Notes under the pieces: model-generated
Databases searched by the model: none
Seen by the model: the letters and a program-made list of their open reading frames with translations, nothing else
What the model was told of the DNA's origin: nothing
In this document: positions 43,332 to 52,554 of the stretch, piece after piece
Numbering within the stretch: the stretch's first letter is position 1
Layout of the letters: every line of letters begins with the position of its first letter
Assembly: GCA_017625755.1 (NCBI GenBank)
Contig: JAGAKG010000057.1
Span: forward strand, 1-64,000
Length of the DNA: 64,000 nucleotides
Reading direction: 5' to 3'
Source of the DNA: Clostridia bacterium
GTDB taxonomy: Bacteria > Bacillota > Clostridia > Oscillospirales > CAG-272
Made by a program: the position numbers and the translations under genes

Positions 43332-44935
43332 ACCGTTTCTTCCTCGTAATGCGACTTGGTAACAAATTCAACCTCTATCCTGTCCTTGATGCTATCAAGG
43401 AAGTCCCTGGTATACTTGTTAATGTAATCCGCCTTTTTCTTTACAAAATCGTATTCCATAGCGCGGTTGTAGTAGTTAGCCGACTTTATGGAATATCCGT
43501 CAAAGCCCGCAAGAGCCACCTTGCCCACTCCGATATCAGCGAGAGCCTTGATCAGCATCATAAGCGAGTTGTCTATTATCTCGGCGTCCTCGTCAATAAG
43601 CGTACTGTAATTCAGCTTGAACTCAAACGCGCCCGCCGTCATCTCGGTGACATTGGATGTCGCGATAACTCTGTGCTTATCCTTTGCGAACTTCGTCGCA
43701 AGCTGAACATATCTTTTTGCGTTACTGAGAAATACGAAATCGGGCTTTATTCTCTTGGTGAGGAAGTTTATCGAAATAATGATGGGGTTTTCTCTGTCCA
43801 TGTATTCGATAACCTTTTGTCTCTCGTTCTCGTGCTTGATAGACGCCCCTGGACCAATGACCAATATCTTCTTGCCGCGAAGCTCGCGAGCGAGCGCCTC
43901 TTTGTATTCCTCGTCGTTTATCTCGTTCTTCTGATAGTCAACATAAAGTCTCTCGATATAATTCTTATCGTAAAGCAGCTTCTTCTCACCCTCGAGCTTG
44001 CCGAGTATCTCGTTTATCGAGCTTACCGACAGAGTTCTCTTGTCCATAAGGTATGTGACATAGTTGGGGTGACAGTCGTTCGACGCCGCCAGATAATAGA
44101 ACATATTGTATCCCCATGTCGTCTGCTGACAGAACTGCGCTATATTAGAGTCTATCGCCTCGAGTATCTGGCTTATCTGATAATTCTTGTCGAGCGACTG
44201 ATTCATATGCATCGCAACAAGCTCGATAGGAGCGTTACCCGCGCTCTTTCCCATTCCGTATATAGTTCCGTCAACTATCATCAGACGGTTTATCTTCTTG
44301 GAAAGCATAGAGATACAGTTGGCGTATCCCATCTGGAAATTATTGTGCGCGTGATATCCTATTCCTATCTCGGGGTCGAGATTTTCGTTGATTATCTGGA
44401 AATAATACATAAGATTATTTCTGTGCATAAGTCCGTAGGTATCGACCATCGACACCGCGTAGGGCTTATAGTGGTTTGCCAGACGGACAAGGTCTAGCAT
44501 TTCCTCCTCGTTGTAGCTCGTTACAGACACGAGCTGAGCGAAAACCTTGTATCCCAGCTTTTTCAGCTCTCCGCAGAAAACCATAGCCTCCTCGCGAAGA
44601 TGCTTTTTGAAAATAACTCTGATTCCGTCGAGAAAGCTCTCGTCGGCAGGAGAAATATTTTCAAGTCCGCAGGTGCCGTAGTCTATCATTCCGACGACCA
44701 TCGCCTGCTTTTTATCAACATCGCCGTATATCTTTTCCATACAGTCGGTGTTCGGCATTATACTTCTGTCCATATCGAAGGGACGGCGCTCGTCAAGAAA
44801 GCCTACCTCGATAATATCAACACCCGCGTCGACAAGGCGCTCAAATACGCTGACCAGATTATCGTGTCCGAAATTCCAGTCGTTGATATAGCCTCCGTCG
44901 CGGAGGGTGCAATCCAACAGTTTTATCTCTCCCAT
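43328..44935 (-). CDS. HMGL-type aldolase fused to a Rossmann-like C-terminal domain
   Basis: This 535-residue protein has an N-terminal DRE-TIM barrel: LLDCTLRDGGY with the metal and catalytic residues, GYHAHNN with the second metal site. It resembles 4-hydroxy-2-oxovalerate aldolases. From about residue 355 a second domain begins with GKKILVIGPGASI, a Rossmann-like glycine motif that recalls DUF115-type proteins. The lyase would cleave or form a C-C bond next to a keto group, fitting a branched-sugar pathway. It lies 47 bp after rfbH and is coupled to the HAD gene by ATGA. Confidence 0.8.
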   Translation of the reverse strand: MGEIKLLDCTLRDGGYINDWNFGHDNLVSVFERLVDAGVDIIEVGFLDERRPFDMDRSIMPNTDCMEKIYGDVDKKQAMVVGMIDYGTCGLENISPADESFLDGIRVIFKKHLREEAMVFCGELKKLGYKVFAQLVSVTSYNEEEMLDLVRLANHYKPYAVSMVDTYGLMHRNNLMYYFQIINENLDPEIGIGYHAHNNFQMGYANCISMLSKKINRLMIVDGTIYGMGKSAGNAPIELVAMHMNQSLDKNYQISQILEAIDSNIAQFCQQTTWGYNMFYYLAASNDCHPNYVTYLMDKRTLSVSSINEILGKLEGEKKLLYDKNYIERLYVDYQKNEINDEEYKEALARELRGKKILVIGPGASIKHENERQKVIEYMDRENPIIISINFLTKRIKPDFVFLSNAKRYVQLATKFAKDKHRVIATSNVTEMTAGAFEFKLNYSTLIDEDAEIIDNSLMMLIKALADIGVGKVALAGFDGYSIKSANYYNRAMEYDFVKKKADYINKYTRDFLDSIKDRIEVEFVTKSHYEEETV

Positions 44936-44982
44936 AACATCTCCATAATGCCTTTCGGCATCTTTTGATTATAATTTTTCAC

Positions 44983-46320
44983 TTACGCGTCAAGAGCCGC
45001 GATAATCGTCTTTGCCATATAGTCTATCATTTCGTCGGTCATTCCGGGGTAAACGCCTACCCAGAAGGTAGAGGTCATAACGCGGTCTGTCGTCGAAAGA
45101 TCACCGATAACTCTGTATCCCTTGCCTGCGGCTCTCATCTCGTCGAAGCAGGGGTGCTTTGTGAGATTACCCGCAAAGAGCATTCTCGTCTGAACTCCGT
45201 GAGCCTCGATATAGGGAACGACCTTCTCTCTGTCCACGCCCTCGCGGCAGGTGATAAGGAAGCCGAACCAAGAGGGGTCGGAGCCGGGGCAAGCCTCGGG
45301 CAGTATCAGCTTATCCGAAACGCACTCGAGCGCCGCGCGCAATCTCTTGAAATTCTCTCTGCGGCGAACCACAAACGAGGGGAATTTTTTGAGCTGTGCG
45401 CATCCAACCGCCGCCTGCATATCGGTTGCCTTGAGGTTATATCCGAAGTGTGAGTAAACATACTTGTGGTCGTATCCGAGAGGAAGCTCTCCGTACTGTC
45501 TGTCGAAGCGGTGCTTGCAGAGGTTGTCGCAGCCCGAGGGACAGATACAGTCTCTACCCCAGTCTCTCATAGAACGGATTATCTTCGCGAGAAGCGGGTC
45601 GTTGGTGTAGACCGCGCCGCCCTCTCCCATCGTCATGTGGTGAGGGGGATAGAAGCTACTCGTTCCGATATCTCCGACAGTACCCGTCTTGTAGGTAACG
45701 CCGTCCATAGTGTACTCGGAGCCGAGAGCGTCACAGTTGTCCTCAACGAGCCACAGACCGTGCGCGTCGCAGAACTTCTTGACTGCCGCGAGGTCGAAGG
45801 GGTTTCCGAGCGTGTGCGCTATCATAACAGCCTTGGTCTTATCACTCAGGGCTGCCTCAAGCATAGTTACATCTATATTGTACTGAGGAATGGTTATATC
45901 AACGAATACAGGAACCGCGCCATACTGAATAGCGGGAGTTACCGTGGTGGGGAAGCCAGCAGCAACCGTGATTATCTCGTCACCCGGTCTGACTGCTCTC
46001 TCTCCGAGCAGAGGAGATGTGAGAGTCATAAACGCGAGAAGATTCGCGGATGAGCCCGAGTTTACAAGACTGCAATGTCTTACTCCGAGATACTTTGCAA
46101 AATTTTCCTCAAACTCGTCTGTATATCTTCCCGATGTGAGCCAGAATTCAAGAGCGCTGTCTACAAGGTTGCACATCTCATCGCTGTCGTAAACACGCGA
46201 AGCGTAAGGAATTCTGTCGCCCTCCTTATATTCGGGCTTTTTGTGGTACTTTTCACAGTACGCCCTTACTTCTTTAAGAATGTTCTCGCGCGCTTCGCGC
46301 TCATTAATGCCGTTCATCAT
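44983..46320 (-). CDS. rfbH: RfbH-type CDP-4-keto-6-deoxyglucose 3-dehydrase
   Basis: This 445-residue aminotransferase-fold enzyme belongs to the PMP/[2Fe-2S] dehydrases of 3,6-dideoxysugar synthesis. FYPPHHMTMGEGG has His in place of the Schiff-base Lys, and the cluster ligands appear in CICPSGCDNLC, followed by the family marker GYDHKYVYSHFGYNLKATDMQ. It removes the 3-hydroxyl of a CDP-keto-sugar. It needs a reductase partner, which is not in the window, nor are rfbF and rfbG. I chose the ATG at 46320, after GAAAGGA; a longer frame from 46395 starts inside a hairpin. It is the first gene of its operon. Confidence 0.9.
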   Translation of the reverse strand: MMNGINEREARENILKEVRAYCEKYHKKPEYKEGDRIPYASRVYDSDEMCNLVDSALEFWLTSGRYTDEFEENFAKYLGVRHCSLVNSGSSANLLAFMTLTSPLLGERAVRPGDEIITVAAGFPTTVTPAIQYGAVPVFVDITIPQYNIDVTMLEAALSDKTKAVMIAHTLGNPFDLAAVKKFCDAHGLWLVEDNCDALGSEYTMDGVTYKTGTVGDIGTSSFYPPHHMTMGEGGAVYTNDPLLAKIIRSMRDWGRDCICPSGCDNLCKHRFDRQYGELPLGYDHKYVYSHFGYNLKATDMQAAVGCAQLKKFPSFVVRRRENFKRLRAALECVSDKLILPEACPGSDPSWFGFLITCREGVDREKVVPYIEAHGVQTRMLFAGNLTKHPCFDEMRAAGKGYRVIGDLSTTDRVMTSTFWVGVYPGMTDEMIDYMAKTIIAALDA

Positions 46321-46394
46321 TGAAAAAATTTCCTTTCTTTTTTTATCCGTACGCACCGCGTACGAGAGTATCGGCTTTTTTACAAAATTAAACA

Positions 46395-46416
46395 TAATGC
46401 GACCTCTATCGCATTA
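46395..46416. promoter_or_regulatory. palindrome at the transcription start of the sugar cassette
   Basis: TAATGCGA and TCGCATTA are perfect 8-bp arms with a 6-bp spacer, at about +1 to +20 of the predicted rfbH transcript. It could be an operator or a 5' hairpin. Confidence 0.5.
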
Positions 46417-46421
46417 CAACT

Positions 46422-46450
46422 ATGTTATCACAAAGTAAATGAAAAGTCAA
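46422..46450 (-). promoter_or_regulatory. promoter of the rfbH cassette
   Basis: On the minus strand TTGACT and TAACAT are separated by 17 bp. It is back-to-back with the plus-strand promoter at 46498. Confidence 0.75.
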
Positions 46451-46497
46451 GAGAAAGTGAACATTTTACTATTTTGTTCCAACGAATCAAAAAAAGG

Positions 46498-46526
46498 TTG
46501 ACATATTCCAAATATTATTTTACAAT
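46498..46526 (+). promoter_or_regulatory. promoter of the large surface protein gene
   Basis: A consensus TTGACA and TACAAT are separated by 17 bp, about 58 bp upstream of the ATG. Confidence 0.8.
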
Positions 46527-46583
46527 ATTATATACTTATTATTCGTATCGGTTAAAGAAAATCCCACCGAAAGGTACAGGCAA

Positions 46584-49500
46584 ATGAAAAAAACAGTATC
46601 CCTCATATCCTTTCTGCTCGCGCTGCTCACAGTCGTCGGCGGATTAGGTATCTCTGCCCGAGCGGCAGACGACAAACCCGCGCCGAGCTTTGATTTCTCG
46701 GACGGCATATCGCTCTTACAGACCGAGCTTACACCCTCTGAGCTTCTGACTCTTATCTCTCCCGACGCCGAAATATGCGACGCCGAGAAAAAATATATAG
46801 ACACCCACAGCGACTCGTATCTTCTCATAAACGACAGCTTTTCAAACGATGTTATAAGCATAGAGCGCGAGGGTGAGCGGCTGACAGTCCGCGCGCGGGA
46901 ATATTCGTATACCGCGGTAAACGGCACGACAGTGCGCTGGATACCCACGCTCGCCGAATACGGAGAGCAGAACGCCACCCTTTCTCTTGACGGGGAGGAA
47001 TATTTCTGCGAATTTCAGTATTCCGAGGGAGTGACCCACGCCTCGGCAGAGTATTCCTGCGAGATTGAAATTTCCGCCCAGAGCGCGAATCATCTGCTCA
47101 ATTTCGCTTACAGAGAAGCAGAGCGCGGAGCGGCGCTTGAGGAGGAATATTCCTCTGTTATGAGCGACTATCTCGAGCGCTTCCGCAAATACGAGGAAGG
47201 ACTTGCCGCGCTTGAGCAATACGAGCTTGACAGAGAGGCTTACGCCGAATATCTCGTTTTGCGTGAGCTTTACGAGCAGGAGCTTGCGGAATATACGAAA
47301 TATCTCGCGGAGCTCGCCGAATACGAGAAAAACAAGGCGGCATACGAGAAATACCTCTCCGACTATAACAAATATCTCTCCGACAAGGCGAATTACGACA
47401 AGATATACTCCGAGAATATCGGCTCGATGGACGAATATCTCGCATACTACGAGCAGCTCAACAAAATACGCTCGAGCATGTACGCCATTGAAAATATCTA
47501 CACCTCGCCGAAAAAAGGACTCAATCCCCTATACAACGCTCTGCAAAACAAAGAAATGATAGCGATGTTCGAAAAATACAAGAGCGAGCTTACCATATAC
47601 GGAATTGAGGAAAAAACAATAGATTCTCTGTCCGAGGTCGCCGACGAGCTTAATCAGCTCCTCAAAGACTACAACGACGCGCGCGAAAATTCCGAGCAGG
47701 CGGCATTCGAGTTTTACTGTAAGCATTATTCCGATATCTGCTACAAGTTCAATTATCTTTACGACAGTATGATGAAGATAATGACGCCCACTATATTTAA
47801 TCATATATGTATATTGATAAATACCGAGTACGATGCCGAGACTGCTCAATACAAAAAATGGCGTATAACGAATGTCCTCGCGCATATATACCTCGTGAGC
47901 CGCTGTCTTGACGATGAGCAGTCTGCCGCGGGCGCATGGCAATTCTACGATTATGAAAGAAACGAGCATACATATTATTTCCCCGAGCTGCTCTCCCCCG
48001 CGGTCACTATATCGGATACCAACGCGGCTTCTCCCGCAGGTCTTAAGTGGCCCGACAATCCCCCGGAGTTCAAGCTCCCTCCTCTGCCCGTAGAGCCCGA
48101 AAAGGTATCGAGCCCGCTTGCTCCCTCTTATGTGGACGCGCCCGTCGAGCCTACAAATCCCGGTGAGCCTGTGTATCCCGGCGAGCCTGTGTATCCCGGT
48201 GAGCCGCCCGCGGGAACCGATGAAATTATAAAAACCGCGGCTATCGTCGCCGCTATGCGAGATGGAACGCTGAGCGAGCGCGACGAGCTTACCTCAGGCA
48301 GAACGCTCACATTCACCCACACCGTCAAAAAGCTGGTCTCCCCCGAGGGATTGCCTGTTATGACGGTATACGGCTATGACAAGGAAACCGTTCTGAGCGA
48401 GAGGATCCTTCTCTCGGCAGACGATATCGTATATCCCGACATCACCCCCGAAAATAAATCGGATAAAAGATATAACTACACCTTCCTCGGTTGGTCTACC
48501 TCGCCCGACGAGCTGCTCGAACCGAAGGCGGACGAGCTGATTCTCTCGCAAAAGGATTTTTGTCTCTACGCCGCTTACCGCAAAGAGGACAGACTTTATA
48601 ATGTGACCTGGGTAACCCCCGAGGGAGAATTTGCCTCGGAACACAAATACGGCGAGCTGCCGACCTTTGACGGAAGCACCGAAAAAGCTCCCTCAAACAC
48701 GCTTCTCTTCTCCTTTGACGGCTGGTCGCCTCTGCCCGAGCCCGTAACCGAGGACATAGTTTACACCGCGCAGTATTCAGAAAGCGAAAGAAAATATTCC
48801 GCCGTCTGGAGCTGGCACGGAAAAACCCTGACTACATACCATTCCTTTGAAGAAATACCCGCCGCGCCTCAGGTCGCGCCCTACTATATCGTCGGCTGCG
48901 ATATCTTTGAGTTCCGCGGCTGGAGCGCAGACGAAAGAGAGCCGATACGAGAGAACTCGGCATATAACGCCGTCTATTCGCAAAAGAGTCTAGCTAGCTC
49001 GTCCGACGGTTCTGTTCAGCTCTCGGCACTCTCGGGGCTTTACCGCGTAACGGTATCCTCAAGCTCAGCCGAGCTTGAAAACCTTATCAAGCTTGCCGCT
49101 GCTGAAGACAAGCGAATAGAAATTTATTTTGAGGACGCTATCCTTTCGTTCGATAAAAGCTCGGTCAAATCCCTCGCAACTGCGGGAGCTAAGACATTCA
49201 GCGTTGAATACACTCTTGAGGGTGGATTTGGCAAGTGCGAGCTGAGCGTACAGAACGAAAACGGTAAAAATCTAAGCACCTCGGGAGAGATGCGTCTCAG
49301 GATTCCCTATTCCTCGACTCTGCCCGATCATTTCCTGGTCTTTGAAATGATAAAAACCGCCAAGAAGGAAACTCCGCACACCTTTGCCGACGGATATCTC
49401 ACCTTCCCCGTAAAGGGCTCGGCAAGCTTCGTTTTCACCCGACTTTACAGTATTACTTTCACCGAAAACGAGCACGGCGGAACGCTTATAGACGGCTACC

Positions 49501-50102
49501 TTCACGAGGCGGGAGATATTCTCTCTCCGCTGTTCTACCCCGACAGAGGATATGCGGTCGGCAAGATAACCGTCACCCGAGCAGACAATGGGGCAAAAAC
49601 CGTTCTCGATAGCTTCGAGGGCTTCGTAATGCCCGATTATGATATAACCGTTGAAGTAAGCTTTGAGCGTATACAATACACCGTTGAGTTCGTCGTGAAC
49701 GGAGAGGTGGTCAGCTCGGAGAAGTATTATATGGGAGATATGCCGCTCATTCCCGATGTACCCGCCGAATACGAGGATAACGGATACAAATATGTGTTCG
49801 CGGGGTGGTCGGCAACCGTCTCTACCGTCACCCGCGATGTGATTTACTACGCAAAGTACAACAGCTTCCTTTTGGATATAAACTCCTCGGGACAGCAAAC
49901 GGGAGACGAGCTTGGCGCGTTTATAAGATTCACCGTCGTTCCGATAGTCGCCGTTACTCTTATCGTTGCCGCGCTCACGACTCTGCTTGTAGTTATGCTC
50001 CGCAGACGAAAAAGAGCGGGCAGTCCCAAGAGCAAGTCCAAGAATAAAAGCAAGAGCCAAAACAAAAAAGCTCCGAGAAGCTCGGAAAAAGGAAAAAAAT
50101 AA
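46584..50102 (+). CDS. large membrane-anchored surface protein with coiled coil and InlB B-repeats
   Basis: This 1172-residue protein has a signal peptide (1-27, ending ARA), an N-terminal domain, a Tyr/Glu/Ala-rich coiled coil (about 190-285, with units such as YEKYLSDYNKYLSDKANYDK), a second helical domain, a Pro-rich repeat (PGEPVYPGEPVYPGEP, about 525-540), several InlB B-type beta-grasp repeats (YTFLGWSTSPDE, FSFDGWSPLPE, FEFRGWSADE, YVFAGWSATV), one C-terminal membrane helix (about 1115-1140) and a Lys/Ser-rich tail. It is probably anchored in the membrane and displayed outside as an adhesin or scaffold. It is divergent from the rfbH cassette. The ligand is unknown. Confidence 0.85.
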   Translation: MKKTVSLISFLLALLTVVGGLGISARAADDKPAPSFDFSDGISLLQTELTPSELLTLISPDAEICDAEKKYIDTHSDSYLLINDSFSNDVISIEREGERLTVRAREYSYTAVNGTTVRWIPTLAEYGEQNATLSLDGEEYFCEFQYSEGVTHASAEYSCEIEISAQSANHLLNFAYREAERGAALEEEYSSVMSDYLERFRKYEEGLAALEQYELDREAYAEYLVLRELYEQELAEYTKYLAELAEYEKNKAAYEKYLSDYNKYLSDKANYDKIYSENIGSMDEYLAYYEQLNKIRSSMYAIENIYTSPKKGLNPLYNALQNKEMIAMFEKYKSELTIYGIEEKTIDSLSEVADELNQLLKDYNDARENSEQAAFEFYCKHYSDICYKFNYLYDSMMKIMTPTIFNHICILINTEYDAETAQYKKWRITNVLAHIYLVSRCLDDEQSAAGAWQFYDYERNEHTYYFPELLSPAVTISDTNAASPAGLKWPDNPPEFKLPPLPVEPEKVSSPLAPSYVDAPVEPTNPGEPVYPGEPVYPGEPPAGTDEIIKTAAIVAAMRDGTLSERDELTSGRTLTFTHTVKKLVSPEGLPVMTVYGYDKETVLSERILLSADDIVYPDITPENKSDKRYNYTFLGWSTSPDELLEPKADELILSQKDFCLYAAYRKEDRLYNVTWVTPEGEFASEHKYGELPTFDGSTEKAPSNTLLFSFDGWSPLPEPVTEDIVYTAQYSESERKYSAVWSWHGKTLTTYHSFEEIPAAPQVAPYYIVGCDIFEFRGWSADEREPIRENSAYNAVYSQKSLASSSDGSVQLSALSGLYRVTVSSSSAELENLIKLAAAEDKRIEIYFEDAILSFDKSSVKSLATAGAKTFSVEYTLEGGFGKCELSVQNENGKNLSTSGEMRLRIPYSSTLPDHFLVFEMIKTAKKETPHTFADGYLTFPVKGSASFVFTRLYSITFTENEHGGTLIDGYLHEAGDILSPLFYPDRGYAVGKITVTRADNGAKTVLDSFEGFVMPDYDITVEVSFERIQYTVEFVVNGEVVSSEKYYMGDMPLIPDVPAEYEDNGYKYVFAGWSATVSTVTRDVIYYAKYNSFLLDINSSGQQTGDELGAFIRFTVVPIVAVTLIVAALTTLLVVMLRRRKRAGSPKSKSKNKSKSQNKKAPRSSEKGKK

Positions 50103-50139
50103 GGATTAGTAAAAATCAGTAAAGGAAGAAACATACATA

Positions 50140-50838
50140 ATGCGTTACGAAGCGATTTTGTTTGACCTTGACGGCACTCTGCTACCGATGGACAACGACG
50201 AATTTACAAAAGGATATCTCGGTATGCTCTCAGCGGGCGTGGCTCACCTCGGCTATACCCCCGACACCCTGCTCCCCGCGATGTGGAAAGGCGTTGCCGC
50301 TATGGTCAAAAACGACGGCAAACGCCTCAACTCCGAGGTTTTCTGGGAAGTCTTTGCGACACTCCTCGGCAAGGAGTGCTACGAGCATATCCCCGTATTC
50401 GATAATTTTTACAAAACCGATTTTGCCAAAGCGGTAAAATTCTCACAGCCCACCTCCCTCGCGCCCCGCGCGGTAGAGCTTGCAAGGGCTCACGCCGACA
50501 AGGTAGTCCTTGCGACAAACCCCTTCTTCCCTCTCGTGGCAGTCAAGGCAAGACTCGGCTGGACGGGAGTGCGCGCCGAGGAATTTGACCTTATCACGCA
50601 TTACGACAATTCAAAATTCTGTAAGCCAAATCCCGCATATTACGGCGAGATTTGCGAGGGACTCGGGCTTGACCCGAAAAATTGCCTTATGATAGGCAAC
50701 AACGCCGACGAGGATATCAGAGCCGCGCAAGCGCTTGGAATGTCAACCTTCCTCGTCACAGATTGCCTTATCTGCGACGGCGAGGAGCCCGATACCCCAA
50801 AGGGAAGCTTCGCTGACCTTATTGAGTTTCTGGGGTAA
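50140..50838 (+). CDS. HAD-family hydrolase
   Basis: This 232-residue HAD protein has motif I DLDGTLLP, motif II in VLATNPF, the lysine in CKPNPAYYGE and motif IV MIGNNADEDIRAA. The cap is small and helical. It lies 37 bp after the surface protein gene without an obvious terminator, so it may be co-transcribed. The substrate is probably a small phosphate ester and cannot be named. A 28-bp perfect palindrome follows 25 bp after its stop. Confidence 0.85.
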   Translation: MRYEAILFDLDGTLLPMDNDEFTKGYLGMLSAGVAHLGYTPDTLLPAMWKGVAAMVKNDGKRLNSEVFWEVFATLLGKECYEHIPVFDNFYKTDFAKAVKFSQPTSLAPRAVELARAHADKVVLATNPFFPLVAVKARLGWTGVRAEEFDLITHYDNSKFCKPNPAYYGEICEGLGLDPKNCLMIGNNADEDIRAAQALGMSTFLVTDCLICDGEEPDTPKGSFADLIEFLG

Positions 50839-50863
50839 GAACAGCAAGATGATATTTTATACC

Positions 50864-50891
50864 GTAGGGCGGGAGCAAGCTCCCGCCCTAC
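50864..50891. repeat. perfect GTAGGGCGGGAGC palindrome (R6)
   Basis: GTAGGGCGGGAGC and GCTCCCGCCCTAC with a 2-nt loop, 13-bp perfect arms, in the convergent gap between the HAD and SDR genes. It shares its 19-nt left flank with R5 and may act as a bidirectional terminator-like hairpin. Confidence 0.85.
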
Positions 50892-50920
50892 GATGTATAT
50901 AATATTTATTCGCCTATTTA

Positions 50921-51805
50921 TCATTCCGCAAACAAATCGGATTGATCATATATTTCCTCGGCTATTGCGCATATTTGAGCGGCTTCCTCGTCGGAGCAAG
51001 TAGAAAGGCGTTGACGGCGTGGCAATCCCCAGACCTTAAAAAATTTAGGACCTATCCACTCGTTTTTGCCGCACTCCGTGACAAGACCGTAAAGAATACT
51101 CAGGCAAGCCCGCGCGGGTCTCATAAATATCACCTTCATCGGGTGCTTTATGATTGCGAATATCAGCCTTGGATAATGCGCGGTGATGTTGGTAAAGGTA
51201 ATCCCCGGGTGTGCGACGACGACCGTCTTTCCGTATTCGTCAAGCCCGAAAAGCGAGAACATAAGGTACCGCTTGGCGTTACCGTAAGCCTTACTCGACT
51301 TTGTTACCAACGAAAAATCTATATCCGAAAAATTCGCCGAAGAATAGGTATGCGCAATGCTTCCCACGGCGACTATTCTGCCTCCGCGCTCCTGAATTTT
51401 CGGGAGCAGAGTCCGCGCAAGGTAATAGGGAGACACGAAATTTATCTGAAAGACATTGTCAAACCCCGTCGAGCATTTGTGGCGCGGGATATGATAGGCA
51501 CCCGCATTGAGGATAAGGGCGTCAGGCGGGTCTTGCAGAAGACTTTCGGCAACCGACCTTACCGAGTCGATATCCTCGAGATCCAAGGTAATGTTTTTAA
51601 CTCCGAGGGCGGGAAAATCCTTTTGCAGGGTCTTTTTCAGGGCGAGAGATTTCTCCGGATTTCTGTCAAGCAGAACCAAAGACGCCCCAAGAGCTGCAAG
51701 ATGACGGCATAGCTCCTTGCCGATCCCACCCGTAGCGCCGCTTATCGCCACGGTCTTTCCCTCGAGAGACGGTATGTTTTTTTCTATCCATTTTGAAGTT
51801 TTCAT
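50921..51805 (-). CDS. short-chain dehydrogenase/reductase
   Basis: This 294-residue SDR has the cofactor loop SGATGGIGK, the adenine-site LDLED, LILNAG, the catalytic Ser in VGSIAH and YGNAK (Tyr and Lys of YxxxK). It resembles the retinol-dehydrogenase/WWOX-like branch with an extended C-terminus. NADP is more likely than NAD because Arg follows the second strand (LLDRNPEK), though Asp precedes it. The substrate is unknown. It stands alone, 12 bp after the stop of a small membrane protein gene read in the same direction. Confidence 0.85.
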   Translation of the reverse strand: MKTSKWIEKNIPSLEGKTVAISGATGGIGKELCRHLAALGASLVLLDRNPEKSLALKKTLQKDFPALGVKNITLDLEDIDSVRSVAESLLQDPPDALILNAGAYHIPRHKCSTGFDNVFQINFVSPYYLARTLLPKIQERGGRIVAVGSIAHTYSSANFSDIDFSLVTKSSKAYGNAKRYLMFSLFGLDEYGKTVVVAHPGITFTNITAHYPRLIFAIIKHPMKVIFMRPARACLSILYGLVTECGKNEWIGPKFFKVWGLPRRQRLSTCSDEEAAQICAIAEEIYDQSDLFAE

Positions 51806-51817
51806 AGCCTTATTATA

Positions 51818-52222
51818 TCACCCGCGCTTCGCGGTGTCAATCGGCTTTTTCTCCACATTCATTCTTTGCGCAATCCCATAATTTTTTCCGGTCTTTATCG
51901 AGAGCTTGTTCTGTACCAGAGTTAAAGCACAAACTAATGGAATTATTATTATCAATATTAGAGTATTCCCTTCGAACACAGAAACTAAAGCAATAGACAT
52001 TAACAGGAAACCAATCATTGTAATAATATAACATGTAACACATACCAACAGATGTTTCGAAGCATTTTTGCGTGAGCTGTTACAGTAGTAAGACTCAATG
52101 GCAAAGTTTAAATTTTTTGTGTGCTTGCGCTTTGCGGAGACATCCGACAATTGTTCGTCCTCGGAGAACCCTTTGCTTATGAAATCATTCGCAGAATAAT
52201 TGTTTTTCTTTATAAAAGACAA
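51818..52222 (-). CDS. small membrane protein, uncertain
   Basis: A 134-codon frame with two adjacent membrane segments (about 60-80 and 86-104) and polar ends. The start would be TTG and no clear ribosome-binding site precedes it. The composition is AT-rich compared with its neighbours. I do not recognise the family. It may be a real but weakly expressed gene or a decaying one. Confidence 0.4.
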   Translation of the reverse strand: MSFIKKNNYSANDFISKGFSEDEQLSDVSAKRKHTKNLNFAIESYYCNSSRKNASKHLLVCVTCYIITMIGFLLMSIALVSVFEGNTLILIIIIPLVCALTLVQNKLSIKTGKNYGIAQRMNVEKKPIDTAKRG

Positions 52223-52362
52223 AAGTTTTTTGATTTTACGGAGTAAGCGCGGATTATTTTATAGGAATTGAAAATTGATTTTTCGCAATAACTTTTGTCT
52301 TGCATATTTTTTCCGTATCTGCAAATACTATGATTACAGTATTTGAAAGAGAGGTTTAGAAA

Positions 52363-52548
52363 ATGGCTCAGATCACTTCAAAGGAGCTTGGCGGAATTTC
52401 CGACCTGCTCTCTATGGAACAGACTATTATCGCAAAGTACAAGCAGTTTGCCACCGATACTCAGGACTCGGCAATCTCGGCAAAATACGAGCAGCTCGCC
52501 TGCCGTCATCAGCGGCACTACGACGAGCTGCTTTCAAATTTAAAGTGA
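52363..52548 (+). CDS. small CotF-associated spore coat-like protein
   Basis: This 61-residue helical protein (LGGISDLLSMEQTIIAKYKQFATDTQD) looks like the first helices of a ferritin-like or CotF fold. It has a GAGG site and stands 6 bp before a second CotF-type gene. Such small pairs are common near each other in spore formers and are predicted coat components. A perfect inverted repeat CAAATACT/AGTATTTG lies just upstream (52322-52345) and may be part of its promoter region. Confidence 0.7.
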   Translation: MAQITSKELGGISDLLSMEQTIIAKYKQFATDTQDSAISAKYEQLACRHQRHYDELLSNLK

Positions 52549-52554
52549 GGGAGA

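Noticed and set aside
43349..44497. 382-codon plus-strand frame opposite the aldolase fusion
   Set aside because: Antisense shadow of a gene with clear motifs.
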